Source of the DNA: Blastocatellia bacterium
GTDB taxonomy: Bacteria; Acidobacteriota; Blastocatellia; UBA7656; JADIYM01
Reading direction: 5' to 3'
NCBI GenBank assembly: GCA_016705245.1
Contig: JADIYM010000001.1
Location: 62,001-126,000, forward strand
Length of the DNA: 64,000 nt
Position 1 is the first letter of the stretch, and the number at the start of each line of letters is the position of its first letter. Positions 44,982 to 59,272 of the stretch are shown one piece after another. The notes below the pieces were generated by a model. The model was not told the origin of the DNA, searched no databases, and worked only from the letters and a program-made list of their open reading frames with translations. The position numbers were made by a program, and so were the translations under genes.

Positions 44982-47150
44982 CTATTTCCTGAAAACCGAG
45001 TCCGGAACGGCGACGTTCGTCTTTACGGTTTTCGTCGTGATGACGATGTTGCCGTTTCCGACGTTTGCGATCGTGACACGGTACGGAGCCATCAGTCCGT
45101 CCACCTTCCGATAGTCCGAGAACGTAACCGTCGAGGGTATGCCGGTGTTCGTCGTGTCGTCCCATGTGATCGATTCGCGGCGCACAATCATGAAGGATGT
45201 CGTCGAGTAGTAGTCCGTGACCGCGTTGCCGCTCGGAGGCGTCTTCACGACGACGTAGCACTCCTCGTCGCCGACCTTCTGCTTTCTCGCGACGACTATC
45301 TTGGAGTAGAGCGTCTTCCACTCGAGCGGTTCGTAGAACGCCGACTCGACCTTTGAGTCTTCGAGTCTCTTGCCCGACAGCGTCGTTTCGGGAGCGAAAC
45401 TGATCTGTTCACCGCCCGCCGAGCCGTCGAAGTAATTCCGTATCGTGGCGATCGTCTTGCCGAAGGCTTCGAGCCGGAAATCGGAACCCGCCATGTTCGG
45501 AGCCTTCGTCCAGACGGTCCCGGTGCCGGTCAGTCCCTGATTTTCGAAGTCGATATCGATGGTTGCCTCGGACGAGGTTCTCGATCGGATGGCCGCCTCG
45601 CCGCCGAGGGCTTCGACGTGCCTCGCCATCAGATCCTCGATGGTGATTCCCACCGGTTCGCTGACCGCACGCGTGAATTCGAACGTCCCCTGCGGCTGCT
45701 TGATGCTGAAGCCCGCAACGGCTCCCGCGGGGTCGCGTTTGAATGTGATCTCGAACGCCGGCGGCAGGTTGGCGAGCGAGAAGACGTCCTTCGAAAGCGG
45801 CTGCAATGCGTAAGGCGGCTGTCCCGGAACCACGAGCGAAATCTTGCCGTCCACTTTCTCGACCTCGATGCGGCCTGAACCGCCCGGGCCCGCGTATTGG
45901 CCGATGAGGTCCTCGGTCACTGTTCCGGTCGGTGCCTTTGGAGCCGTCGATGCGGCGGTCGTGGCGTCCGCAGGTGCCGCCGGAGCGGCCGCGACGTCCT
46001 TGGATCCCGCGAGGTTCGACCAGATTGTATCCATCGCGAAGTTGCCGAGCGGCGACGCCGTGACGTTGGTCAGCAGGACGAATCCGAGCTTCTGATCCGG
46101 CAGCAATGCAACCTGCGCGTTGAACCCGTCGATGTTGCCGCCGTGCTCCACGACCTTGTGACCCTGCCAATCACGGAGGAACCACCCGAGTCCGTACGCC
46201 GTCGTTCCGCCGATGGTGATCTGCGGAGCGACGAGCTGCTCGAACCCCTTCTCGGAGACGAACCGTCTTCCGTCGCGCACTCCGCCGCCGAGCATCAGCC
46301 GGACCCATTCAGCCATTTCCTTCGCGCTTGAATTGATCCCCCCCGCTGCGGCCATCGTCTCGATGTCGCGCGTCGGCAGGTTCTTGAGCTCCTTGGTCGC
46401 GAAGTTGTAGTTGTACCCGAGTGCGTGATCCTTCGAGGCCTGCATCTGCCTGACCGTCCAGACCGTGCGGGTCATCCCGAGCGGCTTGAGGATTCGCGAC
46501 GTGACGAACGACTCCCACGGAGCCTTCTGCACTCGAGCCACGATTTCGCCTGCCGCCAGGAACATTACGTTCTGATACTGGAATTTCTCGCCGAGCTTGG
46601 CCGCCGGTTTGGCGCGCGCGGCGACCTCGATTATCTCGTCGCGGTTGAGCTTGCCGGTGATCCAGGCGAGATCGGTGCGATTGAGCCCGGATCGATGTGA
46701 GAGCAGGTCCCGTATGGTGATTTTGGCGTCGGCATCGGGATCCTGGAGCTTGAAGAAGGGGAGGTACTTCTTCGGCGCGTCGTCGAGCGAAAGTTTTCCG
46801 TCGTCGGCGGACATGACGACGGACATCGCCGTGAACGCTTTGGTGGAGGATCCGATGGCGAACAGGGTGTCCACCGTGACCGGGAGATTCTTCTCGACGT
46901 TTCGCAGACCGAGGCCCTTCATGTAGACGATGCGGTCGTCCTTCACGATGGCGAGCGAGACGCCGGGAATACCGAGTTCCTGTCGTTTGGCGTCGATGGC
47001 CTTCTCGATGGCGGCGAGTTGCGCTTCGAGGCTCGGAGCCGCAGCCTTCGCCACGGCTGGCGCTGGAGCCGATTGGGCAAATGCAGGACTCGACGTGGCA
47101 AGCGGCAGGACCATCGCCGCCGAGAGGAACAGGAGCAGTGCGCGTTTCAT
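44982..47150 (-). CDS. Secreted serine hydrolase, beta-lactamase class C/DD-peptidase-like
   Basis: I chose the ATG at 47150 because GGAG lies eight bases upstream. The 722-residue product has a signal peptide to about residue 26 (PAFAQ). A class C-type domain follows with SSTK (the SXXK nucleophile), YQN as YXN and HGG as the third motif. After an Ala/Thr/Pro linker (about 385-415), two beta-rich C-terminal domains follow, the second like periplasmic outer-membrane-lipoprotein-sorting folds (EALGGEAAIRS...). The substrate could be peptidoglycan, esters or D-peptides; this cannot be decided. Confidence 0.85.
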   Translation of the reverse strand: MKRALLLFLSAAMVLPLATSSPAFAQSAPAPAVAKAAAPSLEAQLAAIEKAIDAKRQELGIPGVSLAIVKDDRIVYMKGLGLRNVEKNLPVTVDTLFAIGSSTKAFTAMSVVMSADDGKLSLDDAPKKYLPFFKLQDPDADAKITIRDLLSHRSGLNRTDLAWITGKLNRDEIIEVAARAKPAAKLGEKFQYQNVMFLAAGEIVARVQKAPWESFVTSRILKPLGMTRTVWTVRQMQASKDHALGYNYNFATKELKNLPTRDIETMAAAGGINSSAKEMAEWVRLMLGGGVRDGRRFVSEKGFEQLVAPQITIGGTTAYGLGWFLRDWQGHKVVEHGGNIDGFNAQVALLPDQKLGFVLLTNVTASPLGNFAMDTIWSNLAGSKDVAAAPAAPADATTAASTAPKAPTGTVTEDLIGQYAGPGGSGRIEVEKVDGKISLVVPGQPPYALQPLSKDVFSLANLPPAFEITFKRDPAGAVAGFSIKQPQGTFEFTRAVSEPVGITIEDLMARHVEALGGEAAIRSRTSSEATIDIDFENQGLTGTGTVWTKAPNMAGSDFRLEAFGKTIATIRNYFDGSAGGEQISFAPETTLSGKRLEDSKVESAFYEPLEWKTLYSKIVVARKQKVGDEECYVVVKTPPSGNAVTDYYSTTSFMIVRRESITWDDTTNTGIPSTVTFSDYRKVDGLMAPYRVTIANVGNGNIVITTKTVKTNVAVPDSVFRK

Positions 47151-47282
47151 CGAGGTCATCTCCGGGATGTTGTTGGGAACGAGAGTGGATACGAAGGAAG
47201 GCGCGGGCCGGGTTTCATTACTGAGCAGATCATGGGTTCGTCACATTCCCTTCCGCTAGCCTCGAGCGCCCGGCAGGCGTCG

Positions 47283-47405
47283 CCCGGGCCCTGGGGCGGG
47301 GGGGGGGGGGGAGGGGGGGCCCACCGGGGGGGGGCCGCCGCGCGGGGGGGGCGGGGAGGGGGGGGGGGGGGGGGGCCGGAAAAACCGGGAACAAACGGGG
47401 GGGGG
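47283..47405. other. Low-complexity G-run block (suspect sequence)
   Basis: This stretch is nearly all G with scattered C, with runs of ten or more G. It begins abruptly after ordinary sequence at about 47280 and separates the serine hydrolase upstream region from an IS91-like island. It resembles poly-G consensus failure rather than biology. Confidence 0.85.
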
Positions 47406-47659
47406 CGGGGGGATAGTCCGTTTTTGGGAGACCTGTAGCAGTCCGGGTTCCGAGTCTGGCGCCTGGTGAGCCCCGAAGTGAGGTTAGTGGTGGTGAGTGC
47501 AGGTCCATTGGGGCGTGAGAAATGAGGGGCTTGTCCCTGCGGAAGTGGCGGAGTGAAAGGGCACACGATGAGCCGTGCCGCCGGAGAGGCAGTCGGACGG
47601 GAGCGAGGAGGCGTTGTGGGTTGCTGGTCACGATGAGTCGAGGCGGATCCGTTGAGGCT

Positions 47660-48895
47660 CGGCGAGTTGGCTCGGGACGGTCAGATACGACGCGGCAGAT
47701 CGAGACAGGCTCGGGATGATCTCGATGATGCGATAAGACCGTTGAGGCATTTGGGACAGCGGGTTTGGTGGGGGAGGCTTGGTGTGAGACTTCGAGTATC
47801 TGGTTGGCTGTCTGGCAGTGCTCGAGTCGATTGGTTGGCGGGACGGTGACGCCAAGCAGACGACGGATGAGGTCGAGGTCACGCGGCGCGGCAGGAGTTG
47901 GCGAGAAGGGGCCGCGAGAGGATGCGGTGAAAGCCCGACGGGAGGGACGTGAAGGAGCGGCGAATGAATTCGTCGACGGTGATCGTCATGATCTCTCGGA
48001 GCCGTGATCGCCGAACCCTCCAGCGAAAGGAGACGTCGGGAGTCGGAGATGTCGGTGATGCGATGGTTTGAGATGGCGACGCGGTGTGTGTAGCGCGCAT
48101 GAGGTACTTGAGGACGCGTCGGACTGCCGAAGGTACGTTGACGTAGACGACCCACTTGAGATTCGCTGACTGACGTGCGACGAAGCGGGGCGAAGAGGGC
48201 CGGATCGGCCAGATGCGAGCTGACCGTGGAATGAGAGGTCGCCGCGACGGAAGGCGGTGGCCGTGAAAGATCAAAGTCGAGAAAGAGAGTGCGAAGCGCC
48301 ACGAGAGGACCTTTATGGGAAGGGAAGAAGCGCTTTTGGCAGCGGATCCAGCGCGAGCGGTCTCGCAGAGAGTCCGCCGCCCGGGACGATGAGTGCAGAT
48401 GGGGTGGTGGGGTGAGGGTCCGTCCTCAGGTGTGCAGGACGGTGAGCAGGTTGATGCGTGCGCCGACGCGTTTGGGATCCGACGCGATCGAGATGAGGGT
48501 CTCGGCGGTGGCGGCAAAGAGGATGCCGTAGACGACGCGCTTGTGTCCCGGCGGCGAGGTGGGCGATCTCTTCCGGGAGAGTGAAGACGACGTGAAGTAA
48601 TGAGTGGGGAGCAGGTCGGCAGAGCGGGGCTCGACCCACCGGACGCGCTCGAGCGACTGGCACTTGGGGCAGTGGCGGTTGGCGCAGCTGCTGTAGGCGT
48701 TGCGGACGGTGGCCGCAGGCATCGCAGGCTTTTCGACGTGACCGCCGAGGGTTAGCCGTCCGGCATGCCTTCGATCGCACGGCATGACGCGTCATGCCGC
48801 ACGGGCAGTAGCGACGCGCCGGAAACGAGCGAGAGAAATTGAGCTCCGAACTTGTGGAAGACGTCGGACACCTCGAAGCGTGACCGCGCGCTCAC
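47660..48895 (-). pseudogene. IS91-family transposase, multiply frameshifted
   Basis: Starting from GTG 48895 (overlapping the recombinase stop), fragments in three frames align in order to IS91 transposase. They are RFEVSDVFHKFGA; LGGHVEK; CANRHCPKCQSL (zinc-binding); YFTSSSLSRK/FTLPEEIAHLA; VVYGILFAATAETLISIA; VPGGGLS; FGSPTQ-like; THRVAISNHRI; TVDEFIRRSF; and a C-terminal C.KC motif near 47745. IS91 transposases are HUH enzymes that move by rolling circle. Each frame switch marks an indel, at least six in about 1.2 kb. Confidence 0.72.
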
Positions 48896-49675
48896 GCCTT
48901 GTCGCTCCCGATCGGCGGCAGAATGCGGTCGAGCGGGCTTCCGCAGTGGATGCGATCCGAATGCCTGGAGATGAGGTAACGCGTCGTCGTGCGCAGGCTC
49001 CTGGACAGGGCAGTTCCTGGATGATGCGGATGTCGTTTTGTCTCGAGCAGATGCGTGGCGAAGCAGTGGCGCAGGGTGCGAGGGGTCACGCGTTTGAGAG
49101 TGGTCGGCATCGACGGACGCGCGCTTGCAGACGTAGCGAATGGTCGAGATGCCGACCGAGCGTCGACGGGTCGGCGCTCGGAAAGAGCCAGTAGACGGGC
49201 CGCCTACGTCTCCAGTGCGCCCGCAGTAACTTGAGCAGTGCCGACTCCGCATGACGTGGCGGTCCCGGAGTCCCTTGCCCTGGCGCACGGTGATGAGATT
49301 GCGCTCGGAGTCGATGTCACTGACAAAGCGGTGCGTCGCTCCGATGACCGCATCCTCGGTCGTAGAGAACGTCGCCAGAATCGTGCGGTACTTCAGATTG
49401 ACGACCGCGTCGAGCAGGCGGAGGACCCGAGGGTGAGAGCACGACCGGAAGCCGGTACTCGCGTCTGGCATAGGCGATGTAGTGGGCGTCGACCATTTTC
49501 GGACCGAGCGTCACGTGCTCGACGAATCGGATCGCACACTGGCGAGATTGACCCGTGCTCCGCGAAAGTCCACGGTCGACGAGATGAAGAGAAAGGCGCG
49601 AGTTTCGTTCTCGGGACCTAGATGCTCGGGCGATTGGTCGAAGTAAGTTTCGCGAAAGCCGCGACGTAGCGGGGG
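48892..49675 (-). pseudogene. Tyrosine recombinase of the IS91-type element, frameshifted
   Basis: Segments in several frames read FRETYFDQSPEHL, LHLVDRGLS, VVNLKYRTILATF, SDIDSERNLITVRQGKG, RRSVGISTIRYVCKRASVDA, RVTPRTLRHCFATHLLETK and SLRTTTRYL. These include the catalytic R-H-L-R-H box and the tyrosine of phage-integrase-type recombinases. The stop is at 48892-48894. The N-terminus dissolves into the G-rich block at about 49675. Confidence 0.72.
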
Positions 49676-49679
49676 TCCT

Positions 49680-53500
<3,821 letters not shown>

Positions 53501-53509
53501 GTTTTTCGG

Positions 53510-55303
53510 GGCAAGACCGCCATCGTCGAGGGACTGGCCCAGCGGATCGTCAACGACGCCGTGCCGTCGTTCCTCGCGGGAAAGCGGATTCTCGCGCTCG
53601 ACCTCTCGCTCGTCGTCGCCGGCACGAAGTACCGCGGACAGTTCGAAGAGCGGCTCAAGACGATCATGCGAGAGCTCGTCGAGAACCCGCAGTTCATCGT
53701 CTTCATTGACGAGTTGCACACGCTCGTTGGAGCGGGGTCGGCGGAAGGATCTCTCGACGCGGCGAACATCCTGAAGCCGGCACTTTCGCGTGGCGAGCTT
53801 CAGTGCATCGGCGCGACGACGCCGGCCGAGTTCCGAAAGACGATCGAGAAGGACCGCTCGCTCGAGCGACGCTTTCAGGCGATAAAGGTTCCGCCGCCCA
53901 ACGAGGACGAGGCGATTCTCATCATCGAGGGCATCAAGGAGCGCTACGAGTCCTTCCACGGGGTGACGTATACGCAGGATGCCGTGGAGGCCGCGGTCTA
54001 CCACTCGAGCCGCTACATTCCCGACCGTTTCCTTCCCGACAAGGCGATCGACATCATCGACGAGGCTGGCGCGCGCGTGAAGCTGCGCGAAGCCGCCACG
54101 CCGACCGAGCTCGACGAGATCCAGCGCCGCCTCGACATCCTTGCCGGACGACGCGAACAGGCGCTCGCCGACCACAACGCCGATCGTGCACAGAGCTTCA
54201 TCAAGGAAGAAGAGCGGCTGCGGATCCGCAAGGATTCGCTCTATCAACAGACCCTCGTGGACGTGGGCAAGGACGATATCGAAGAGGTCGTCGCCCGCTG
54301 GACCGGCATTCCAATGAGCTCGCTCAAGGAAGAGGAGCTCGAGAAGCTGCTGCGGATCGAGGAAGAGCTCCACAGGAAGGTCATCAGCCAGGATCGGGCG
54401 ATCTCGGCGCTTGCACGCGCCATCCGCCGATCGCGCGCCGGGCTGAAGAATCCGAACCGCCCGGTGGGCAGCTTCCTGTTCCTCGGGCCGACGGGCGTCG
54501 GAAAGACGGAAGTCGCGCGCTGCCTCGCGGAGTTCCTCTTCGGCAGCGAACGCTCGCTCGTGCGTTTCGACATGTCGGAGTTCATGGAGAAGCACGCCGT
54601 CTCGAAGCTGATCGGTTCACCTCCAGGGTATGTGGGTCACGAGGAGGGCGGGCAGCTCACGGAGCGCATCAAGCGGAACCCGTATTCGGTGCTCCTGCTC
54701 GACGAGATCGAAAAGGCGCATCCCGACATCTTCAACATACTGTTGCAGGTCTTCGAGGACGGACAGCTGTCGGATTCGCTCGGCAACACGATCGACTTCA
54801 AGAACGCGATCATCGTGATGACGTCGAACATCGGAGCCCGTTTCATCCAGAAGCGTGGCCACCTGGGATTCCAGGCCACCGAGAAATTCGCCGTCGACAA
54901 GATGGAAGAGTCGGTGATGTCGTCGGTGAAGCAGACGTTCAACCCCGAGTTCATCAATCGGCTCGACGAGATCATCGTGTTCGAGCCGCTCTCCGAGGCT
55001 GATTTGCTCAACGTCGTGACGCTGCTCGTCGAGCAGATCAACAAGACGATCGAGCGTCGGAAGATCCGGATTCAGCTCACGGAAGACGCGAAGCGCTGGA
55101 TTGTCGAGAAGACGTGCGTCGACCGCAGTTACGGTGCACGTCCGTTGCGGCGAGCCCTTCAGCGTTACGTCGAGGATCCGCTGTCGGAGGCGTTGATCCA
55201 GGGACTGTTCAATGATGCGGACCGGGTCGAGATCTATCTCGACGGGGACCAGCTCCAACACCGGCCTCTCGGGGTGCCTGAAGACGACGCACTGCTGGTC
55301 TGA
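53510..55303 (+). CDS. clpC: ATP-dependent Clp protease ATPase subunit ClpC (5' part unreadable)
   Basis: The readable 597 residues begin in the first Walker A (GKTAIVEGLA). They include the D1 Walker B (FIVFIDELHTLVGAG), the IGATTPAEFRKTIEKD sensor, and a short middle helix region (LAGRREQALADHNADRAQSFIKEEERLR, cited in part) of ClpC rather than ClpB length. The complete D2 ATPase has GPTGVGKTEVARCLAE, VLLLDEIEKAHPD and GARPLRRALQRYVEDPLSEALI-type sequence. ClpC unfolds proteins for ClpP. About 200-220 N-terminal residues are missing because of the adjacent bad sequence, not obviously from a real deletion. Confidence 0.88.
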   Translation, partial: GKTAIVEGLAQRIVNDAVPSFLAGKRILALDLSLVVAGTKYRGQFEERLKTIMRELVENPQFIVFIDELHTLVGAGSAEGSLDAANILKPALSRGELQCIGATTPAEFRKTIEKDRSLERRFQAIKVPPPNEDEAILIIEGIKERYESFHGVTYTQDAVEAAVYHSSRYIPDRFLPDKAIDIIDEAGARVKLREAATPTELDEIQRRLDILAGRREQALADHNADRAQSFIKEEERLRIRKDSLYQQTLVDVGKDDIEEVVARWTGIPMSSLKEEELEKLLRIEEELHRKVISQDRAISALARAIRRSRAGLKNPNRPVGSFLFLGPTGVGKTEVARCLAEFLFGSERSLVRFDMSEFMEKHAVSKLIGSPPGYVGHEEGGQLTERIKRNPYSVLLLDEIEKAHPDIFNILLQVFEDGQLSDSLGNTIDFKNAIIVMTSNIGARFIQKRGHLGFQATEKFAVDKMEESVMSSVKQTFNPEFINRLDEIIVFEPLSEADLLNVVTLLVEQINKTIERRKIRIQLTEDAKRWIVEKTCVDRSYGARPLRRALQRYVEDPLSEALIQGLFNDADRVEIYLDGDQLQHRPLGVPEDDALLV

Positions 55304-55324
55304 GGTTGCTCCGGAGTCAGGGCT

Positions 55325-55423
55325 TATCCTCAGCGTCTTTGCGGGTCCTCTGCGCCTCTGCGAGAAACTCACTTGCGGTGGGGTTTCTCGCAGAGACGCA
55401 GAGGACTCGCAAAGGCGCTGAGG
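55325..55423. repeat. Intergenic stem-loop repeat, CCTCTGCG family
   Basis: The arms cctctgcgcctctgcgagaaac and gtttctcgcagagacgcagagg pair, with outer arms cctcagcgtctttgcg and cgcaaaggcgctgagg extending the stem. It lies 21 bases after the clpC stop and may end transcription. Confidence 0.65.
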
Positions 55424-55517
55424 GCCGACGTCGAACAGCGCAAGGAGAACCCGACACGGGCGTTCTCCAGCCCACGCAGGTCGCTCGAAGTTCATGATAC
55501 ATGAGCGGTTGCGGTCC

Positions 55518-55547
55518 TTGGCGGCTCGCGAATCGCTTTGGTATACT
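55518..55547 (+). promoter_or_regulatory. Candidate sigma70-type promoter of bamA
   Basis: TTGGCG (55518-55523) and TATACT (55542-55547) are separated by 18 bases. Both boxes match consensus at four or more of six positions. It is the only clear promoter upstream of the outer-membrane biogenesis genes. Confidence 0.5.
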
Positions 55548-55643
55548 CCGCAGTCTTTGTGCGGACGCGGATTTTTGGTGATCGGCGGTGATCCGTCGGC
55601 GTCTGCGGATAAATTGCCTCTGCAGGGAGTTGTGGATCCTCAT

Positions 55644-58610
55644 ATGAAACAGCGCGTCCTGGCGGCCGGTCTCGCCTTCGCCGTGGCCCTCGCCGCCCTC
55701 GTACCGTTGTCGCTTGTCGGCCCGTTCTCTGCGACCGTTCACGCGGCCCAGGATCCGGACGCCACGAAGCTCGTCGAACGCGTCGAGTTCACGGGCAATC
55801 GCCGCATCCCGGACGATTCAATGCGGCTTTGGGTCCAGTCCCGTGAGGGCGATCCGTACAGCACCGATCAGATCCGCCGCGACCTTCGAACCGTCCTCGC
55901 ACAGGGTTACTTCGAGGACGCCAAGGTCTTTACCGAGGATGGCACCCGTGGCGGCCTCGTCGTCATTTTCGAGGTTCGCGAGTACCCCGTCATCCTCGAC
56001 ATCGACTATCCCGGGATGAAGTCCATCTCCGAGTCCACAGTGCTCGAGGAATGGCGCAAGAAGTCAATCGGCCTCTCGAAGGAATCGCAGTTCGATCCGA
56101 TAAAGGCAACTCGCGCGGCAGCAGTCATTCGCGAGTTGCTCGCGGGCAAGGGGCGGCCGGACGCAAAGGTCATCGCCGAAACGGAGGCGATCTCTCCGAC
56201 CGCCGTCACCCTGCACTTCAGAACCGACGAGGGCGAGCGCGTTCGCATCGCCCACATCGAGTTCGAGGGCAACACGGCATTCTCGAGCGGCGAATTGCGC
56301 GGTGCAATGAAGCTCGTCAAGGAAGCCGGTCTCATCTCGGGACTGACCTCGAAGGACATCTTCGACAAGGAGAAGCTCAAGTACGACCTCGACCGCGTCC
56401 GCTTCTTCTACTACGGCAAGGGCTACATGAATGCCCGACTGGGTGAGCCCCGCATCGAGGAGGCTGGCCCGACGGGCTCCGGACTCCCGATCGTCGGCGG
56501 CAAGGACCGAGGGTTGCGAGTCATCGTCCCCGTAGAGGAAGGCCGCATCTATCGTACAGGCGACATCACGATCGAAGGCGAGACCGTCTATCCCGAGGAG
56601 GTCATCAAGGCCGTCATCGGGCTCGTCCCGGGCGAAGTCGTCAATTACGAGAAGGTGCAGAAGGGCGTCTTCGAGGACCTGAAGAAGCTCTACGGCGAGC
56701 GCGGTTACATCAACTTCGAGCCGAACTTCATCCCCGACCTCAAGGACGACCCGAACGATCCGAACTACGGCATCGCGGACTGGAACTTCGAGCTCAACGA
56801 GGGAAAGAGCTTCTCGATCCGGCGCATCGAGTTCAAGGGCAACACCTATACCCGTGACAAGGTGCTGCGGCGCGAAGTCCTTCTCAACGAAGGCGATCCG
56901 TACAATCAGCGCTACTTCGACCTCTCGATTCTGCGCCTGAACCAGCTCGGATTCTTCAACGAGATCAAGGACACGGACGCCGACATCCGCACGAATCAGC
57001 GCGACAACACTGTCGATCTGGACCTTCGGGTCCAGGAGAAGGGCCGGCAGCAGATCCAGTTCTCGGGCGGCGCCTCGGGCGTCGGTGGATCGTTCATCGG
57101 TCTGCAGTATTCGACGAACAACCTGCTCGGTTACGGCGAATCGCTGTCGCTCGACATCCAGGCCGGAAACCGCACGAAGCAGTTCGTGATCGGCTTCCAG
57201 GAACCCTACCTGCTCGATCGCCCGATTTCGTTCGGAGCGCAGTTCTTCCTGCAGAGCTACCAGTACTTCGGCGGCGGCACGACGACGGCGAGCACCGGCT
57301 TCGTCCCGGGCCAGTCGGGCAACTTCCAGACGTTCGGCGGCGACGGCTCAGAGCTCTTCACGCAGAAGACCATCGGCGGCTCGGTGTCGTTCTCGACGCC
57401 GCTCACGTATTTCTTCAAGCGGTCCACGATCGCCCGGTTCTCGCGCCTCGGTCTCTCGTATACATACCGTCGCAGCGAGATCGAGGATCCTCCTGTAAAC
57501 ACCGACGACGATCCGACGAACAACATTCTCGTCACCTTCCGTCAGCCCGGTATCGACCAGTCGACGCTTACGCCGACCTTCTCGTACAACTCGCTCAATG
57601 GAACGCTCGACCCGACGAGGGGCCAATCGATCCTCGCGGGCCTCGCTCTGTCAGGCGGATTCCTCGGCGGCGACGTCAGCACGATCCAGCCGACACTCGA
57701 GTACAAGTTCTTCCACCCGTTCAACATCATCCGGAAGGATCGCGAGAACCCCGATGTCTTCGGCATGCGGGTACTGGCGGGCCACATCCGCGCTTTCGGT
57801 GAGCCGCTCGATACGAACTCGTTGTCTTTCATCGGCGGCACGCCAATCTTCACGCGCTATTTCCTCGGCGGCGAGGACACGATCCGGGGCTACAACGTGC
57901 GGTCACTTTCGCCCGTCGCCCGAATCGAGCGCCTCGTGACGACGCAGGACATTGTCGCGATCAATGCTCGCAACGGCGAAACGCTGCGAATTGCGAAGCC
58001 TGAAAACGGGAACCGCCGGACCATCGCTCCTGGTGTCATCAACCGTTTCACACTCGAGAATCAGAGCCTCAGCCAGTTCGCCGATCAGTTCACGCCGATC
58101 GGTGCGGATTCGCAGCTGCTCCTGAACATGGAGTACCGGATTCCGATCTTCGGGCCGCTATCGGCCGCCGCCTTCGTCGATATCGGCGCGGCTTTCAACC
58201 TGGCCGAGTATGAGGATCAGACAACCCAGACCGAGTTCATCCCGGCAAATCTGACGCCTTTCGGCATCACGCTCAACCCGCGGGGCCAACTCGCGACCGC
58301 CGACGAAATCCGTGACGCAACGACGCCGGAGACTCCGCCAGGCCAGCTTCCGGCGGGATTCCGGACGGCCGTGCTTCGCGGGAACCGCCAGGACACGACT
58401 GTCTATGTGCTTTCCGAGGACCTCGATAGCAGTCTCACGAACTATCGCTACTCGGTCGGTGCGGAAATCCGTGTTCAGGTGCCCGTCGTCAATGTTCCCT
58501 TCCGGCTGATTTACGCCTACAACCCGAACGCCCGCACCACGGTGGTTCCAGGACAGGTGTTCAGCGAGGAGCGCTCCACGTTCCTCTTCAGCATTGGCCG
58601 GACATTCTAG
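55644..58610 (+). CDS. bamA: Outer-membrane protein assembly factor BamA
   Basis: From ATG 55644 the product has 988 residues. It has a signal peptide (to about residue 34), five POTRA domains in series (about 40-440, e.g. VEFTGNRRIPDD and IEFKGNTYTRDKVLRREV), and a C-terminal barrel with GGEDTIRGYNVRS (the RGF/Y lid motif) ending SIGRTF with the terminal Phe. It is longer than E. coli BamA (810), mainly by barrel loops. BamA folds beta-barrels into the outer membrane. It heads the skp-like, fabZ, lpxA, lpxI cluster. Confidence 0.93.
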   Translation: MKQRVLAAGLAFAVALAALVPLSLVGPFSATVHAAQDPDATKLVERVEFTGNRRIPDDSMRLWVQSREGDPYSTDQIRRDLRTVLAQGYFEDAKVFTEDGTRGGLVVIFEVREYPVILDIDYPGMKSISESTVLEEWRKKSIGLSKESQFDPIKATRAAAVIRELLAGKGRPDAKVIAETEAISPTAVTLHFRTDEGERVRIAHIEFEGNTAFSSGELRGAMKLVKEAGLISGLTSKDIFDKEKLKYDLDRVRFFYYGKGYMNARLGEPRIEEAGPTGSGLPIVGGKDRGLRVIVPVEEGRIYRTGDITIEGETVYPEEVIKAVIGLVPGEVVNYEKVQKGVFEDLKKLYGERGYINFEPNFIPDLKDDPNDPNYGIADWNFELNEGKSFSIRRIEFKGNTYTRDKVLRREVLLNEGDPYNQRYFDLSILRLNQLGFFNEIKDTDADIRTNQRDNTVDLDLRVQEKGRQQIQFSGGASGVGGSFIGLQYSTNNLLGYGESLSLDIQAGNRTKQFVIGFQEPYLLDRPISFGAQFFLQSYQYFGGGTTTASTGFVPGQSGNFQTFGGDGSELFTQKTIGGSVSFSTPLTYFFKRSTIARFSRLGLSYTYRRSEIEDPPVNTDDDPTNNILVTFRQPGIDQSTLTPTFSYNSLNGTLDPTRGQSILAGLALSGGFLGGDVSTIQPTLEYKFFHPFNIIRKDRENPDVFGMRVLAGHIRAFGEPLDTNSLSFIGGTPIFTRYFLGGEDTIRGYNVRSLSPVARIERLVTTQDIVAINARNGETLRIAKPENGNRRTIAPGVINRFTLENQSLSQFADQFTPIGADSQLLLNMEYRIPIFGPLSAAAFVDIGAAFNLAEYEDQTTQTEFIPANLTPFGITLNPRGQLATADEIRDATTPETPPGQLPAGFRTAVLRGNRQDTTVYVLSEDLDSSLTNYRYSVGAEIRVQVPVVNVPFRLIYAYNPNARTTVVPGQVFSEERSTFLFSIGRTF

Positions 58611-58632
58611 ATTGCAGCTCAAGGAGTACCCG

Positions 58633-59271
58633 ATGAAGATCCGAAACTGGCTCGCCACAGCAGCACTCGTGGCAGCCCTTCCCGCCGCCGCCGTGGCGCA
58701 GGGCCCGGCAGCGCCGACCACGCCTCGTACGACTCCCGGCTCCGGAGCCGTCGGCGGCCCCGCCGATGGCAAGGTCGCCGTTCTCGACACGAGCGTGTTC
58801 GTCGAAAAGATTCAGGAGCTGCGATCGCGCGCCGAATCCGTGAACAAGAAATACGAGCCCCGCTACAAGGAAATGGAAGCGATGCAGGCGCAGATGAAGC
58901 AGCTCGATGCTGACATCCGGAGTCAGGGTGGCGTCGCGGCTCCAGACAAGCTCCGTACGATGGCCGAGCAGCTCCAGACCATGCAGACGAACTACAAGCG
59001 TCGCGGCGAGGACCTGCAGGCTGAGTACAACAAGGAGCTAAACACTACGCTCCAGCCGATCCAGGCGAAGCTTGGCGAGTTCGTGAAGGACTATGCCTCG
59101 AAGCGCAACATCGTCCTGATCCTCGATCTTCCTGGAGCAGCGCAGGCGGGCACGATCGCCTACCTGAACCCGGCGATCGACGTCACGGACGAGTTCATCG
59201 CCGAGTACAACAAGGCTCATCCTGTTCCTGGCGCGGCCGCGCCGGCTCCGCGGCCGGGCGGAGGGCGCTAG
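58633..59271 (+). CDS. Skp/OmpH-family periplasmic chaperone 1
   Basis: ATG 58633 follows AAGGAG by six bases and gives 212 residues. These are a signal peptide, a Pro/Gly/Thr spacer, a strand (KVAVLDTSVFVEKI), a long coiled coil (about 60-150) and a final strand pair (IVLILDLPGAAQAGTIAYLN, ITDEFI-like). The trimeric jellyfish-like Skp fold carries unfolded outer-membrane proteins to BamA. A Pro/Gly-rich tail ends the protein. Confidence 0.85.
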   Translation: MKIRNWLATAALVAALPAAAVAQGPAAPTTPRTTPGSGAVGGPADGKVAVLDTSVFVEKIQELRSRAESVNKKYEPRYKEMEAMQAQMKQLDADIRSQGGVAAPDKLRTMAEQLQTMQTNYKRRGEDLQAEYNKELNTTLQPIQAKLGEFVKDYASKRNIVLILDLPGAAQAGTIAYLNPAIDVTDEFIAEYNKAHPVPGAAAPAPRPGGGR

Positions 59272-59272
59272 G

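Larger units (their letters stand above)
55304..55643. other. Intergenic region between clpC and bamA
   Basis: No gene is supported in these 340 bases. The interval holds a stem-loop repeat at 55325-55423 and a good sigma70-type promoter at 55518-55547 for bamA. The bamA leader after the promoter is about 90 bases. Confidence 0.6.
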
